DNA of 36,748 nucleotides from Kitasatospora phosalacinea (GTDB taxonomy: Bacteria > Actinomycetota > Actinomycetes > Streptomycetales > Streptomycetaceae): the NCBI RefSeq assembly GCF_000716545.1, contig NZ_JNWZ01000067.1, forward strand, positions 1 to 36,748. Reading direction: 5' to 3'. The notes below the pieces were generated by a model that did no database searches, had not been told where the DNA came from, and saw only the letters and a list, made by a program, of their open reading frames with translations. A program made the translations under genes and the position numbers. Below, in pieces: positions 1 through 8,601 of the stretch. Position 1 is the stretch's first letter, and every line of letters begins with the position of its first letter.

Positions 1-595
1 GGGCGGGCCGGGCCATGCGGGCTCCTTCGGATCGGCGGGGAGAGGGCTGCGCGGGTGGCCGCGGGTCGGGCGCGAGGTGTTCGGCGGGGTGGAGGGCGGC
101 GTCACCGTGCCGCCCGGGCTCCGGCGGGGGAGGAGTGGACGAACGGTGTGCCCTCGGTGCGGGCGGCGCGGACGGACGGCGCGGGCGGACGTCAGCCGTC
201 GGCCGTGGTGGCGCGTCGGTGGGGCGGCCCGTGGTGGCCGCGGCGACGGCGGGGAAGAGGTGCACGCATGCCGGCTCCGGGTGGGGGAGGTGAACGGGCA
301 GCGGTGCGAGGGAGTGGTCCATACCATGGTGGATGCCGCCGGTCCGCGTCAAGGGGACGCAAAGACCGCTTCCGGCCCGCCGAGGCGCTCGTGCGGGCCG
401 GAAGTCGACGCCGGGTCAGTTGCCGTGGGGCGCCGGGAGTTCGAGGGGCGGGGCGGAGTGAACAGGCGGAGCGTCAGAAACCGATCGGGGTGCGGTCGCG
501 GCTCGGAGTGGGGCTCGGGGCCGGGCCCGGTGCCGTCAAGGGGGCCCGGGGAAACCGGTGGTCCGTGCTCCGTTTCGCCTGGTAGAAACGTGCGC
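1..595. other. No recognisable gene in the left 595 bases
   Basis: Several overlapping open frames cross this stretch, but their translations are low-complexity Gly/Arg/Ala strings with no family motif, as expected from chance open frames in very GC-rich DNA. The only structured element seen is the hairpin at 369-404. The frame leading into the acetyltransferase is open here too, but its recognisable protein begins at 596. Confidence 0.5.
369..404. terminator. Perfect 12-bp-stem hairpin, probable terminator
   Basis: CTTCCGGCCCGC at 369-380 is perfectly complementary to GCGGGCCGGAAG at 393-404, with a 12-base loop. It has the form of a Streptomyces U-tract-less terminator. No gene ending at it lies inside the window, so it may serve a transcript entering from the left edge. 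Confidence 0.5.
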
Positions 596-1039
596 ATGAG
601 CGAGTACGAACTGCGGGCCGCGCGCCCCGAGGACATCGACGCCGTGCTGGCCTTCTGGGCCGAGGCCGCCGAGGGCACCAGCATCAGCGACGACCGGGCG
701 GGCGTGGCCCGGCTGCTGGAGCGCGACCCGCGGGCGCTGATCCTGGCCGAGCGCGAAGGCGCGGTCCTCGGGACCGTCATCGCCGGCTGGGACGGCTGGC
801 GCTGCCACCTCTACCGCCTCGCCGTCCACCCCGCCGCCCGCCGCCGGGGCATCGGCACCGCCCTGCTCGACGCCGCCCACGCCCGCTTCGCCGAGGCCGG
901 CGGCCGCCGGGTCGACGCCATGGTCCTGGAGCACAACGAGCTCGGCCAGTCCGCCTGGAAGGCCGCCGGCTACGGCCGCGAGGACCAGTGGCGCCGCTGG
1001 ACCAGGCCGCTGGACGTCACCGCCCGACCGGCCTCGTGA
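596..1039 (+). CDS. GNAT family N-acetyltransferase
   Basis: A 147-residue protein predicted to transfer an acetyl group from acetyl-CoA to an unknown amine. It opens with the typical GNAT start (YELRAARPEDIDAVLAFW). The acetyl-CoA pyrophosphate loop is seen as the basic run RRRGIGTALL, followed by a helix and the C-terminal part (MVLEHNELGQSAWKAAGYGRE) in which GNATs bind the cofactor. The open frame extends far upstream, but homology-like sequence starts at the ATG at 596, which has only a weak ribosome site. The substrate cannot be told from sequence. A small frame overlaps its stop codon. The gene converges on the SDR gene, with a small hairpin between them. Confidence 0.85.
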   Translation: MSEYELRAARPEDIDAVLAFWAEAAEGTSISDDRAGVARLLERDPRALILAEREGAVLGTVIAGWDGWRCHLYRLAVHPAARRRGIGTALLDAAHARFAEAGGRRVDAMVLEHNELGQSAWKAAGYGREDQWRRWTRPLDVTARPAS

Positions 1040-1206
1040 CGGCCGCGGCCGACGGCCCGTCGCGCGTCCCGCCCGACGAACTGCGCCCGGCGGTCGGCCT
1101 GTTGGCGCGCGGCCCGGAGGCCGCCGAGCCGGACCGCGCGGTGGGGCACCACCCGGCGCGGCCGGCTGACGTCCTGCGGGCCCTCGGCCACCGGGGCCCG
1201 GCGTAG
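1036..1206 (+). CDS. Possible small coupled ORF of unknown function
   Basis: A 56-codon frame beginning with a GTG that overlaps the acetyltransferase stop in a GTGA arrangement, a geometry typical of translational coupling. The product is hydrophilic and rich in Ala, Pro and Arg, with no motif recognised. It ends at the hairpin at 1192-1212. The overlap geometry is the only real support, so a chance frame is quite possible. Confidence 0.25.
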   Translation: MTAAADGPSRVPPDELRPAVGLLARGPEAAEPDRAVGHHPARPADVLRALGHRGPA

Positions 1207-1212
1207 GCCCCG
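1192..1212. terminator. Hairpin between convergent GNAT and SDR genes
   Basis: CGGGGCC at 1192-1198 pairs perfectly with GGCCCCG at 1206-1212 around a 7-base loop. It lies between two genes that converge and could end transcription from both sides. Confidence 0.4.
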
Positions 1213-1236
1213 CCGGATCGGGCGCCGGGCCGCGGC

Positions 1237-2025
1237 TCAGGCCGCCTTGAGGGTGCCGCCGTCGATGACGTGGTCGGCGCCGTGGATGTTGGCGGCGCGG
1301 TCGGAGAGCAGGAAGACCACCAGGTCGGCGACCTCCTCGGGGGTGGTCAGGCGGCCGGAGGAGCTGCCGATCCAGGCGGGGAGGCCGGCCAGCAGCTCCT
1401 CGTGCGGGAGGCCGAGGGATTCGGCGACCCGGCCGCCGTAGCCGGCCGGGTCGGTCCACATGGCGGTGGCGGTGGGGCCGGGGGAGACGGTGTTGACGCG
1501 GACGCCGCGCGGGGCCAGCTCCTCGCTGAGGCGCTTGCCGAACTGGGTGAGCGCGGCCTTGGCCTCCGCGTAGCCGACCGGGGAGCCGACGGGGGTGCGG
1601 CCGTTGATGGACGAGACGTTGACGATGGCCCCGCCCCGTTCCAGCAGGCTCGGCAGGGCGGCCCGGGTGGTGCGCACCGCGCTGAACAGGTTGAGCTCCA
1701 GCAGCGCCTCCCACTGCTCGTCGGGGGCGTCCAGCACGGTGCCCATCACCAGCTTGTCGGCGTCGCCCGCGCCGACGTTGTTGACCAGCAGGTCGATCCC
1801 GCCGACCGCGTCCAGGGCCTGCCGGACGGCCTCGGCCGCGCCCTGCGGGGTGCCCAGGTCGACCAGGGCGACGGCCGCCGCGACCTCGGCCAGTTCGGGG
1901 CTCGCGGTGCGGGTGGCCCCGACCACCTCGACGCCCTCGGCGGCGAGGGCGCGGGCGACGGCCAGGCCGATGCCGCGTCCGGCGCCGGTGACCAGGGCGG
2001 TGCGCCCGTCGAGTCCGAGATCCAT
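1237..2025 (-). CDS. Short-chain dehydrogenase/reductase (SDR)
   Basis: A 262-residue classical SDR, an NAD(P)(H)-dependent oxidoreductase with a Rossmann fold. The cofactor loop GAGRGIG is at residues 14-20, NNVG at 82-85, catalytic Ser at 138-139 (NVSS), and the YxxxK pair is Tyr152 and Lys156. I chose the ATG at 2025 rather than the one 12 bases upstream, because a GAGGA ribosome site is well spaced only for the former. It follows the TetR gene on the same strand and was probably cotranscribed or separately controlled through the operator at 2050-2065. The substrate is unknown. This pairing with a TetR repressor is common for SDRs that deal with reactive carbonyls or quinones, but that role is inference. 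Confidence 0.9.
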   Translation of the reverse strand: MDLGLDGRTALVTGAGRGIGLAVARALAAEGVEVVGATRTASPELAEVAAAVALVDLGTPQGAAEAVRQALDAVGGIDLLVNNVGAGDADKLVMGTVLDAPDEQWEALLELNLFSAVRTTRAALPSLLERGGAIVNVSSINGRTPVGSPVGYAEAKAALTQFGKRLSEELAPRGVRVNTVSPGPTATAMWTDPAGYGGRVAESLGLPHEELLAGLPAWIGSSSGRLTTPEEVADLVVFLLSDRAANIHGADHVIDGGTLKAA

Positions 2026-2049
2026 GGCAGTCCTCATTCCGAATGGTTT

Positions 2050-2065
2050 TTGAATCAGAGGTCAA
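2050..2065. promoter_or_regulatory. Putative TetR operator 2, upstream of the SDR
   Basis: TTGA at 2050-2053 and TCAA at 2062-2065, separated by 8 bases. The same TTGA-N8-TCAA layout occurs upstream of the TetR gene. The right arm plus flank (GGTCAAATATG, 2060-2070) is the exact reverse complement of CATATTTGACC at 2701-2711. Confidence 0.55.
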
Positions 2066-2108
2066 ATATGTGGGCGTGCTGCGCCCGGGGCGGGCGGAGC
2101 AGGGGGTT

Positions 2109-2684
2109 TCAGAGGCCGGCGAGGGCGGTGTCGATGGCCGCGTGCACCGTCTCCCGGTCGAAGATCCGGGCCGTGACCCGGAGGCCGGCGATGGTCACCA
2201 TCAGGAAGCGGGCCTGCTCGGCGGCGTCCACCGCGGCGGGCACGTCACCGGCCAGTTTGCCGCGCTCGATCCGGGCGGCCAGCAGGTCCGTGCTGCGTTC
2301 CACCGCTCGGCGCACCGCCGCGGTGGCGCCCTCGTCGCGCCCGCCGAGCTCCAGCGCGGTGTTGACGGCCAGGCAGCCGCGCCGCACCGGGGCGTCGAAG
2401 TCCACGTCGACCAGCAGCCGCAGGTAGGCGCGGATGCGCTCCTTCGTGCTGCCGGGGGCGGAGAGGAACTCCTCGGTGAACTCGGCGCCGGCCCGGTCGT
2501 ACGTGTCCAGCGCCCGTCCGAACAGCTCCCGCTTGGAGCCGAAGGCGTGGTACAGGCTGCCCTTGCCGATGCCGGCGGCCTCCGCCAGCTCGGCCGGGGA
2601 GGACCCGGCGTAGCCGTTGGTCCAGAACACCTCCATCGCCCGTGCGACGGCGGCTTCCTCGTCGAACTGCTTCGGCCTCCCCAT
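2109..2684 (-). CDS. TetR/AcrR family transcriptional regulator
   Basis: A 191-residue regulator. The N-terminal helix-turn-helix is clear: an F-rich first helix (AVARAMEVFWTNGYAGSS), then LAEAAGIGKGSLYHAFGSKRELF, which is the TetR signature. The remaining three quarters is the variable ligand-binding and dimerisation domain, whose C-terminal part resembles TetR_C proteins that control oxidoreductases. It lies directly upstream of the SDR gene on the same strand. An inverted repeat 22 bases upstream of its start, and a second one before the SDR, suggest that it represses both itself and the SDR. The inducer is unknown. Confidence 0.92.
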   Translation of the reverse strand: MGRPKQFDEEAAVARAMEVFWTNGYAGSSPAELAEAAGIGKGSLYHAFGSKRELFGRALDTYDRAGAEFTEEFLSAPGSTKERIRAYLRLLVDVDFDAPVRRGCLAVNTALELGGRDEGATAAVRRAVERSTDLLAARIERGKLAGDVPAAVDAAEQARFLMVTIAGLRVTARIFDRETVHAAIDTALAGL

Positions 2685-2705
2685 GCGTCTGACGGTACGG
2701 CATAT

Positions 2706-2721
2706 TTGACCGGAAGGTCAA
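2706..2721. promoter_or_regulatory. Putative TetR operator 1 (perfect inverted repeat)
   Basis: TTGACC-ggaa-GGTCAA is a perfect 6-bp inverted repeat just upstream of the TetR start on the minus strand. Its outer TTGA-N8-TCAA frame matches the site at 2050-2065, which makes autoregulation likely. Confidence 0.65.
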
Positions 2722-2767
2722 CAACCTTGCGGCTGCCGACCTCCCGGCCCCGGGCCCTCCGGCCGGA

Positions 2768-5122
2768 CTACTCGAAGGCCGCCGCCGCCTCCCGCAGCGC
2801 CCGCACCACCGTCTCCGGGTCGTACGGCGCGGCCGGGCCCGGCAGGTAGGTCACCGAGCGCAGCGCGCCGGTGTAGCGGAAGGAGCGGTGGCGCTCCCAC
2901 AGCGGCCAGGACACCGGCGACTTGCGGTCGACGCCGACGCTGATGCCCTGGAACGGGGCCATCCCGATCAGCTGGTGCACCGGCCCGAGCGCGCCCGTCA
3001 CCACCCCGTCCACCCGCACCTCGAACTGCCACTTCAGGTCGGCCACCGCGGTCGCCTCCAGCGCCACCAGGTGCGCCCCGGGCGGCAGTTCGCCCGCGTC
3101 GGCCTCGAACAGCTCGCCGTACTGGTTGTACGCCAGGCGCAGCCGCCCGTCCTCCACGTACAGGCTGTAGCCGCCGCCCTGGTCGCCGTGCGAGAGCAGC
3201 ACGCCCTGGTCGTCGGCGCCGTGGTGGTCGAGCGCCGCCTCCGCCGTGAAGGAGCGGAACGCCACCAGCCGGGAGGAGCGGTAGCGCTCCAGCTCCGGCG
3301 TCCCGGCCAGCAGGGTGACCGGGCGGCGCAGCGCCTCCTCCTCCGGGTTGCGCAGCACGAACGCGCCGGAGGTGTCGGAGAGCGGGAAGACCCCGTTGCG
3401 CCAGGCCGCGTCCTCCCAGGCCTGCGACAACTCCTTGACCAGCTCCGGGTGTTCGGCGGCCAAGTCGTGGATCTCGGTCGGGTCGGTGCGCAGGTCGTAC
3501 AGTGCCCACTCGCCGTCGTCGTAGGGCGCGCCGGGCCGGTGCAGCGTCACCAGCTTCCAGCCGTCCCGGTAGTACGAGCGGTTGCCGGTCATCTCGCAGT
3601 ACTGCTCGTGGTGGGTGGACGGCGCGTCGGCGGCCCGCAGCACGGACGCGAACGAGACCCCGTCCAGCTCCTGCACCGGGTGGCCGCCGCGCTCCGACGG
3701 CCGCCGCACGCCCGTGAGTTCCAGTAGCGTGGGCAGCAGGTCGGTGACGTACTGGTACTGGCCGCGCACCCCGTCGTCGCCCGCCGCGCGCGGCAGTCCG
3801 GCGGGCCAGGACAGCACGAACGGCACCCGCACGCCGCCCGCGTAGGTCTGGCCCTTGTACAGCCGGAACGGCGTGTTCGAGGCCATGCCCCAGCCGCGCG
3901 GGTAGTGCACCAGCGACTGCGGGCCGCCGATCAGGTCGATCTCCCGCTGCACGTCCGGGTTCCAGTCGGCGGGCAGGTTCGGGTGGTGGACGAAGCGGCT
4001 GAAGTAGCTGCGGGTGCCCTCCGCGCCGCCCTCGCCGGTGCCGCCGTTGTCGGAGGTGAACACCACGATGGTGTTGTCGAGTTCGCCCAACTGCTCCAGC
4101 ACGTCGGTCAGCCGGCCCAGGTTCCGGTCGACGTTGTCGACCATGGCGGCGTACACCTCCATGTAGCGGGCGTACAACTTGCGCTGCACCTCGTCGAGTT
4201 CGTCCCACGCCCCGACCTCGTACCCGGCCTCGCCGTTGCGCTCCGGCAGCTCGGTGCCGGGCGGGAAGTGCCCGGCCGCCAGCTGCCGGGCGAAGCGCCG
4301 CGCCCGCAGCTCGTCCCAGCCGCCGTCGTAGCGGCCCCGGTGCCGGGCCAGGTCCTCCGGCTTGGCCTGCAACGGACCGTGCACCGCGTTGTGCGCCAGG
4401 TAGAGGAAGAACGGCTTGTCGGCGTCGTGGGCGCGCAGCGACTTCACCATGCCGATCGCCTGGTCGGTGATGTCGTCGGTGTAGTAGTAGCCGTCCGGGA
4501 ACTCGTCGATGTCCAGCGGCGAGTTGTCGCGCACCAGTTGGTGGGGGTGGAACAGGCTGGTCAGCCCCTCCAGCACCCCGTAGTACTGGTCGAAGCCCTT
4601 CTGCAGCGGCCAGTTGGCGCGGTCGTCGGCCGCCGAGGAGGCGGAGTCCCGGGTCAGGTGCCACTTGCCGACGGCGTACGTCGCGTACCCGGCGTCGTGC
4701 AGGGTCTGCGCCAGGGTGGGGATGTCGTCCGCGATCTCCAGCCCGTACCCGGGGAAGCCCGGATCGGCGTTGGCCACGAACGAGTACCCCACCCGGTGCG
4801 GGTTCAGGCCGGTCAGCAGCGCCGCCCGGGCCGGCGAGCACAGCGGCATGGTGTGGTAGTTGGCGAGCTTCACGCCCCGCTCGGCCAGGCCGTCCAGGGT
4901 CGGCGTCGGCACCTCCGAGCCGAACGGGCCGATGTCGCTGTAGCCCAGGTCGTCCACCAGCACCACCACCACGTTCGGCGCCCCCTCGCGCGGGCGCACC
5001 CGGCACGGCCAGGACGGCACCGACTCGCCGAACGTCCGCCCCACCCGCCCGGGGAAGCCCGCGTACGGGTCGCGGCGGTGGCCGGTGCCGGCGGTCCCGG
5101 TCGGCTCGGTCGGTTCGGTCAC
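2768..5122 (-). CDS. atsA: Arylsulfatase, formylglycine-dependent, cytoplasmic
   Basis: A 784-residue type I sulfatase that would hydrolyse sulfate esters to release inorganic sulfate. The active-site signature is CSPAR at 95-99, where Cys95 would be oxidised to formylglycine by a generating enzyme encoded elsewhere. Metal ligands are seen as Asp57-Asp58 (LVDDLG) and Asp358-Asn359 (TSDNG), with GKWH at 152-155. The C-terminal beta-rich region from about residue 615 is characteristic of the long arylsulfatases, including the mycobacterial AtsA type. No signal peptide is visible, so substrates must be imported, which fits the transporter genes just upstream. The GTG start overlaps the ATPase stop by four bases (GTGA), so it is translationally coupled. 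It is the last gene of the operon. Confidence 0.93.
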   Translation of the reverse strand: MTEPTEPTGTAGTGHRRDPYAGFPGRVGRTFGESVPSWPCRVRPREGAPNVVVVLVDDLGYSDIGPFGSEVPTPTLDGLAERGVKLANYHTMPLCSPARAALLTGLNPHRVGYSFVANADPGFPGYGLEIADDIPTLAQTLHDAGYATYAVGKWHLTRDSASSAADDRANWPLQKGFDQYYGVLEGLTSLFHPHQLVRDNSPLDIDEFPDGYYYTDDITDQAIGMVKSLRAHDADKPFFLYLAHNAVHGPLQAKPEDLARHRGRYDGGWDELRARRFARQLAAGHFPPGTELPERNGEAGYEVGAWDELDEVQRKLYARYMEVYAAMVDNVDRNLGRLTDVLEQLGELDNTIVVFTSDNGGTGEGGAEGTRSYFSRFVHHPNLPADWNPDVQREIDLIGGPQSLVHYPRGWGMASNTPFRLYKGQTYAGGVRVPFVLSWPAGLPRAAGDDGVRGQYQYVTDLLPTLLELTGVRRPSERGGHPVQELDGVSFASVLRAADAPSTHHEQYCEMTGNRSYYRDGWKLVTLHRPGAPYDDGEWALYDLRTDPTEIHDLAAEHPELVKELSQAWEDAAWRNGVFPLSDTSGAFVLRNPEEEALRRPVTLLAGTPELERYRSSRLVAFRSFTAEAALDHHGADDQGVLLSHGDQGGGYSLYVEDGRLRLAYNQYGELFEADAGELPPGAHLVALEATAVADLKWQFEVRVDGVVTGALGPVHQLIGMAPFQGISVGVDRKSPVSWPLWERHRSFRYTGALRSVTYLPGPAAPYDPETVVRALREAAAAFE

Positions 5123-6795
5123 AGCAGGCTCCCGGCGGTAGGGGTGGGAAGGGACGGGACGGCCGCCAACAGCTCGGCCGTGTAAGGGTGTTCGGGGGCG
5201 GTGACGACCCGGTCGGCCGGGCCGCTCTCCACGATCCGGCCCCGGTGCAGCACCGCGATCCGGTGGCTGACCTGCCGCACCACCGCCAGGTCGTGCGCGA
5301 TGAACAGCACCGCCAGGCCCAACTCCCGTTGCAGGCGCGCCAGCAGGTCGATCACCTGGGCCTGGATCGACACGTCCAGCGCCGACACCGGCTCGTCGCA
5401 GACCAGCACGCTCGGCTCGGGCGCCAGCGCCCGGGCGATGCCGATCCGCTGCCGCTGGCCGCCGGAGAACTCGCGCGGCGAACGGGCCGCCGCCGACGCC
5501 TCCAGGCCCACCTGCTCCAGCAGTTCGGCCACCCGGGCCTGCCGCTGCGCCCGGTCGCCGACCCGGTGCGCGATCAGCGGCTCGGCGATGATCCGGCCCA
5601 CCGTCAGCCGCGGGTTCAGCGAGGCGTACGGGTCCTGGAAGACCATCTGGATCTCCCGCCTGGCCCGGCGGCCGTCCAGCGGCTGCCCGGCGAAGCTGAT
5701 GCCGCCCGCGTCGGGCGCGTGCGCGCCCACCAGCGCCCGGGCCAGCGTCGACTTCCCCGAACCGGACTCGCCGACCAGGCCCAGCGTCTCGCCCGGGTGC
5801 AGCTCCAGGTCCACCGACTCCAACGCGGCGTTCCGCCGCCGGCGCGGGCCGTAGCCCTTCGCCAAGCCCCGCACCACCAGCAGCGGTTCGGCGCCGGGGG
5901 TGCTGTTCGCGGCCGCCCGGGACGGGGCGTCCAGGCGCGGGACGGCCGCCAGCAGGGTCCTGGTGTAGGAGTGCCGGGGGGCCGTCAGGAGGAGCGTCGT
6001 GGCACCCTGCTCGACCACCTCGCCGTCGCGCATCACCAGCAGCCGGGAGCAGGTCTCGGCGATCACGCCCAGGTCGTGGCTGATCACCACCAGCGCGGTG
6101 CCGCGCTCCCGGTTGATCCGGGCCAGCAGGCGCAGGATCTGCCGCTGCACGGTCGGGTCCAGCGCGGTGGTCGGCTCGTCCGCGACCAGCACCTGGGCGT
6201 CGTGCGCCAGCGCCAGGGCGATCATGATGCGCTGGCGCTGGCCGCCGGAGAACTGGTGCGGGAAGTCGCCCAGCCGGGAGGCCGCCTTCGGCACGCCCAC
6301 CAGCTCCAGCAACTCCACCGCGCGGGAAGCCCGTTCGGCCTTCGGCCGACGCTCGCCGTGCGCCCGCAGCGCCTCGTCCAGCTGGCGGCCCACCGACAGC
6401 ACCGGGTTCAGCGAGGACATCGGATCCTGGAAGATCATCGCGATCCGCTTGCCGCGCACCGCCCGCAGCGCCTCCTCGGGCAGCGCGGCCAGGTCCCGGC
6501 CGTCCAACTCCACCGACCCGCCGGTGATCCGGCCCCCGGCGGGCAGCATCCGCAGCAGCGCCAGCGCCGTCGTCGACTTGCCCGACCCGGACTCGCCGAC
6601 GATCCCCAGGCTCTCCCCGGCCCCCAGCGCGAAGTCCACACCGCGCACCGCCGCCCGCTCCCCGAAGGACACGTGCAGCTCGCGCACCCGCAGCAACTCG
6701 GCCGTGGGGGAGGGGGGTTGCTCCACCAGCGGAGGACGGTCGATCAGTTCGGTCATCGTGCGGCCCTCCGGTTCGGGTCGGGTTCCCGTGCTCAT
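5119..6795 (-). CDS. ABC transporter double ATPase (DppD-DppF type fusion)
   Basis: A 558-residue protein with two complete ABC ATPase domains that powers import through the two permeases encoded upstream. The first Walker A (GESGSGKST) is at 67-75 with signature FSGGQRQR at 183-190 and a DEPTTALD Walker B. The second Walker A is at 343-351, again with FSGGQRQR and DEPVSALD. Each half ends with the oligopeptide-transporter type C-terminal region (SYTRTLLAAVP and PYTAELLAAVP). The frame is open further upstream, but the ATG at 6795 overlaps the permease stop as ATGA and defines the natural start. An internal ATG 13 codons on is an alternative. It belongs to the peptide/nickel/opine importer family, so its substrate class must be inferred from context. 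Confidence 0.93.
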   Translation of the reverse strand: MSTGTRPEPEGRTMTELIDRPPLVEQPPSPTAELLRVRELHVSFGERAAVRGVDFALGAGESLGIVGESGSGKSTTALALLRMLPAGGRITGGSVELDGRDLAALPEEALRAVRGKRIAMIFQDPMSSLNPVLSVGRQLDEALRAHGERRPKAERASRAVELLELVGVPKAASRLGDFPHQFSGGQRQRIMIALALAHDAQVLVADEPTTALDPTVQRQILRLLARINRERGTALVVISHDLGVIAETCSRLLVMRDGEVVEQGATTLLLTAPRHSYTRTLLAAVPRLDAPSRAAANSTPGAEPLLVVRGLAKGYGPRRRRNAALESVDLELHPGETLGLVGESGSGKSTLARALVGAHAPDAGGISFAGQPLDGRRARREIQMVFQDPYASLNPRLTVGRIIAEPLIAHRVGDRAQRQARVAELLEQVGLEASAAARSPREFSGGQRQRIGIARALAPEPSVLVCDEPVSALDVSIQAQVIDLLARLQRELGLAVLFIAHDLAVVRQVSHRIAVLHRGRIVESGPADRVVTAPEHPYTAELLAAVPSLPTPTAGSLL

Positions 6796-7646
6796 GAGCG
6801 CGCCCCCCGGTTCAGCGCCTCGGCCAGCAGGGTGAAGCCGAGGACGAGCGCGGTGGTGACGGCCAGCGGGGCGGCGGCCAGCAGCGGGTCGGTGTCCAGG
6901 TAGGCGACCGAGCCGCTGATCAGGCTGCCCAGGGTGGGTTGCGGCGGGCGCACGCCCAGGCCGAGGAAGCTGAGCGCGCCCTCGATGAAGACGCCCACCG
7001 ACAGGGCGACCGCGCCCTGCACGATCAGCGGGTCCACCGCGTTCGGCAGCACGTGCCGCAGCAGCACCCGGGCCCGGCCCGCGCCGCCGACCCGGGCGGC
7101 CAGCGCGTACTCGCGCTCCCGCTGCACCAGCACGCCCGCCCGCAACTGCCGCCCGAAGTACGGAACTTCGGCCAGCGCGATGATGATCACCACCGGCCAG
7201 CGGCCCGGCCCGAGGATCGCCGTCACCGCCAGGCCGAGGATCAGCCCCGGGAAGGACAGCACCAGGTCGAACAGCCGCTGCACCACCAGGTCGGCGGCCC
7301 GCGAGGTGGCCGCCAGCAGGGCCAGCGCTGCGCCGATCAGCGCGCCCGCCGGGACGGCCGTCAGGATGATCGACAGGTCGGTGAGGATGCCGTGCAGGAT
7401 CCGGCTGAGCAGGTCCCGACCGATGTCGTCGGTGCCCAGCGGGTGCGCCCCGCTCGGCCCGGCCAGCGCCTGCGCGCCCTGCGCGTCCGGGTCGGCGTCG
7501 GTCAGCCACGGCGCCAGCAGCCCGGCCAGCGCCACCACCCCGACCAGGACCAGCCCGGTCACGCCCCGCCAGGTCAGCAGCCCGGCGACGTAGCGGTTGC
7601 GCGGCCGCAGGAGCGGCGCGGAAGAGGGAAGGGAAAGCGTGGTCAT
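6792..7646 (-). CDS. ABC transporter permease, DppC/OppC type
   Basis: A 284-residue inner-membrane permease. It has an N-terminal membrane segment (TGLVLVGVVALAGLLAPWL) followed by the typical DppC stretch ending HPLGTDDIGRDLLSRILHG. About five more hydrophobic segments follow. The EAA loop that contacts the ATPase is seen as the region around AARVGGAGRARVLLRHVLPN. It begins 7 bases after the partner permease ends and overlaps the ATPase start by four bases. With its partner it forms the translocation channel of the importer. The substrate is not readable from the permease. Confidence 0.92.
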   Translation of the reverse strand: MTTLSLPSSAPLLRPRNRYVAGLLTWRGVTGLVLVGVVALAGLLAPWLTDADPDAQGAQALAGPSGAHPLGTDDIGRDLLSRILHGILTDLSIILTAVPAGALIGAALALLAATSRAADLVVQRLFDLVLSFPGLILGLAVTAILGPGRWPVVIIIALAEVPYFGRQLRAGVLVQREREYALAARVGGAGRARVLLRHVLPNAVDPLIVQGAVALSVGVFIEGALSFLGLGVRPPQPTLGSLISGSVAYLDTDPLLAAAPLAVTTALVLGFTLLAEALNRGARS

Positions 7647-7653
7647 CGTGTCA

Positions 7654-8598
7654 TCACTCCCACCGCACGCGCGGGTCGAGCCAGGAGTACAGCAGGTCGG
7701 TGAGCAGTTGCACGGCCACGTAGCCGGCCACCACCAGCAGCAGCAGGTCCTGCACCACCGGGTAGTCCCGGCGCGACACGCCCTGCTCGATCAGCTGGCC
7801 CAGGCCCGGCCAGGCGAAGATCCGTTCCACCACCACCGCGCCGGCGATCAGCTGCCCGATCTGCAGGCCCAGCACGGTGACGGCGGACGGCAGCGCGTTC
7901 GGCAGCGCGTGCCGCCACAGGATCCGGCGGCGGGAGACCCCCAGCGCCGTCGCGTTGCGCACGTAGTCCTCGCCCAGCGCCCGCTCCAGCCCGTCCTGCA
8001 GGTAGCGGGCCAGGATCGCCGCGCTCGGCAGCGCCAGGCACAGCGCCGGCAGCGCCAGGTACTGCACCGCCAGGTCCGGCGCGTCGAACAGCGAGGCGTG
8101 CCCGCCGGCCGGCAGCAGGCCCAGGCCCACCGCGAACACCAGCACCAGCAGCACGCCGGTGACGAACGGCGGCACCGCCAGCGCCCCGGTGGTCAGCGCC
8201 CGCAGCGCCCCCGCCAGCGGCCGCCGCCGCCCCGACGCCGCGTACAGCGCCGTCGGCACGGCCAGCACCACCACCAGCAGCAGCGCGGCGAGCGTGAGCT
8301 GGAAGGTCGCGGCCAGGCCGTCCCCGATCAGCTCGGACACCTGCCCGCCGATCGCGTAGCTCGGCCCGAGGTCGCCGGTCAGCACCTGCCCCAGCCAGTG
8401 CAGGTACTGCGAGAGCAGCGGCGCGTCCAGCCCCAGCCGCTCGCGGATCGCCGCGACGGTGGCCGGCGAGGCGTCCGGGCCCGCCAGCGTGGTCGCCGGG
8501 TCGCCCGGGATCAGCCGCAGCATCAGGAACACCGTGAACGAGGCGGCCACCAGCACCGCCAGCCCGCTCGGCAGCCGTTTGAACAGGAAGGTCCGCAC
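7654..8598 (-). CDS. ABC transporter permease, DppB/OppB type
   Basis: A 314-residue permease with the classic DppB start: a membrane segment followed by FLMLRLIPGDPATTL and RERLGLDAPLLSQYLHWLGQVLTGDLG. The EAA-type loop is YVRNATALGVSRRRILWRHALPNAL. Six membrane segments are apparent. The GTG start lies three bases after the binding-protein stop, so expression is likely coupled. It pairs with the DppC-type permease downstream to form the importer channel. Confidence 0.92.
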   Translation of the reverse strand: MRTFLFKRLPSGLAVLVAASFTVFLMLRLIPGDPATTLAGPDASPATVAAIRERLGLDAPLLSQYLHWLGQVLTGDLGPSYAIGGQVSELIGDGLAATFQLTLAALLLVVVLAVPTALYAASGRRRPLAGALRALTTGALAVPPFVTGVLLVLVFAVGLGLLPAGGHASLFDAPDLAVQYLALPALCLALPSAAILARYLQDGLERALGEDYVRNATALGVSRRRILWRHALPNALPSAVTVLGLQIGQLIAGAVVVERIFAWPGLGQLIEQGVSRRDYPVVQDLLLLVVAGYVAVQLLTDLLYSWLDPRVRWE

Positions 8599-8601
8599 GG
8601 C

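Noticed and set aside
536..2065. A 509-codon minus-strand frame over the GNAT and SDR genes
   Set aside because: Arg/Pro/Gly-rich shadow frame; the SDR in the neighbouring frame has all catalytic motifs.
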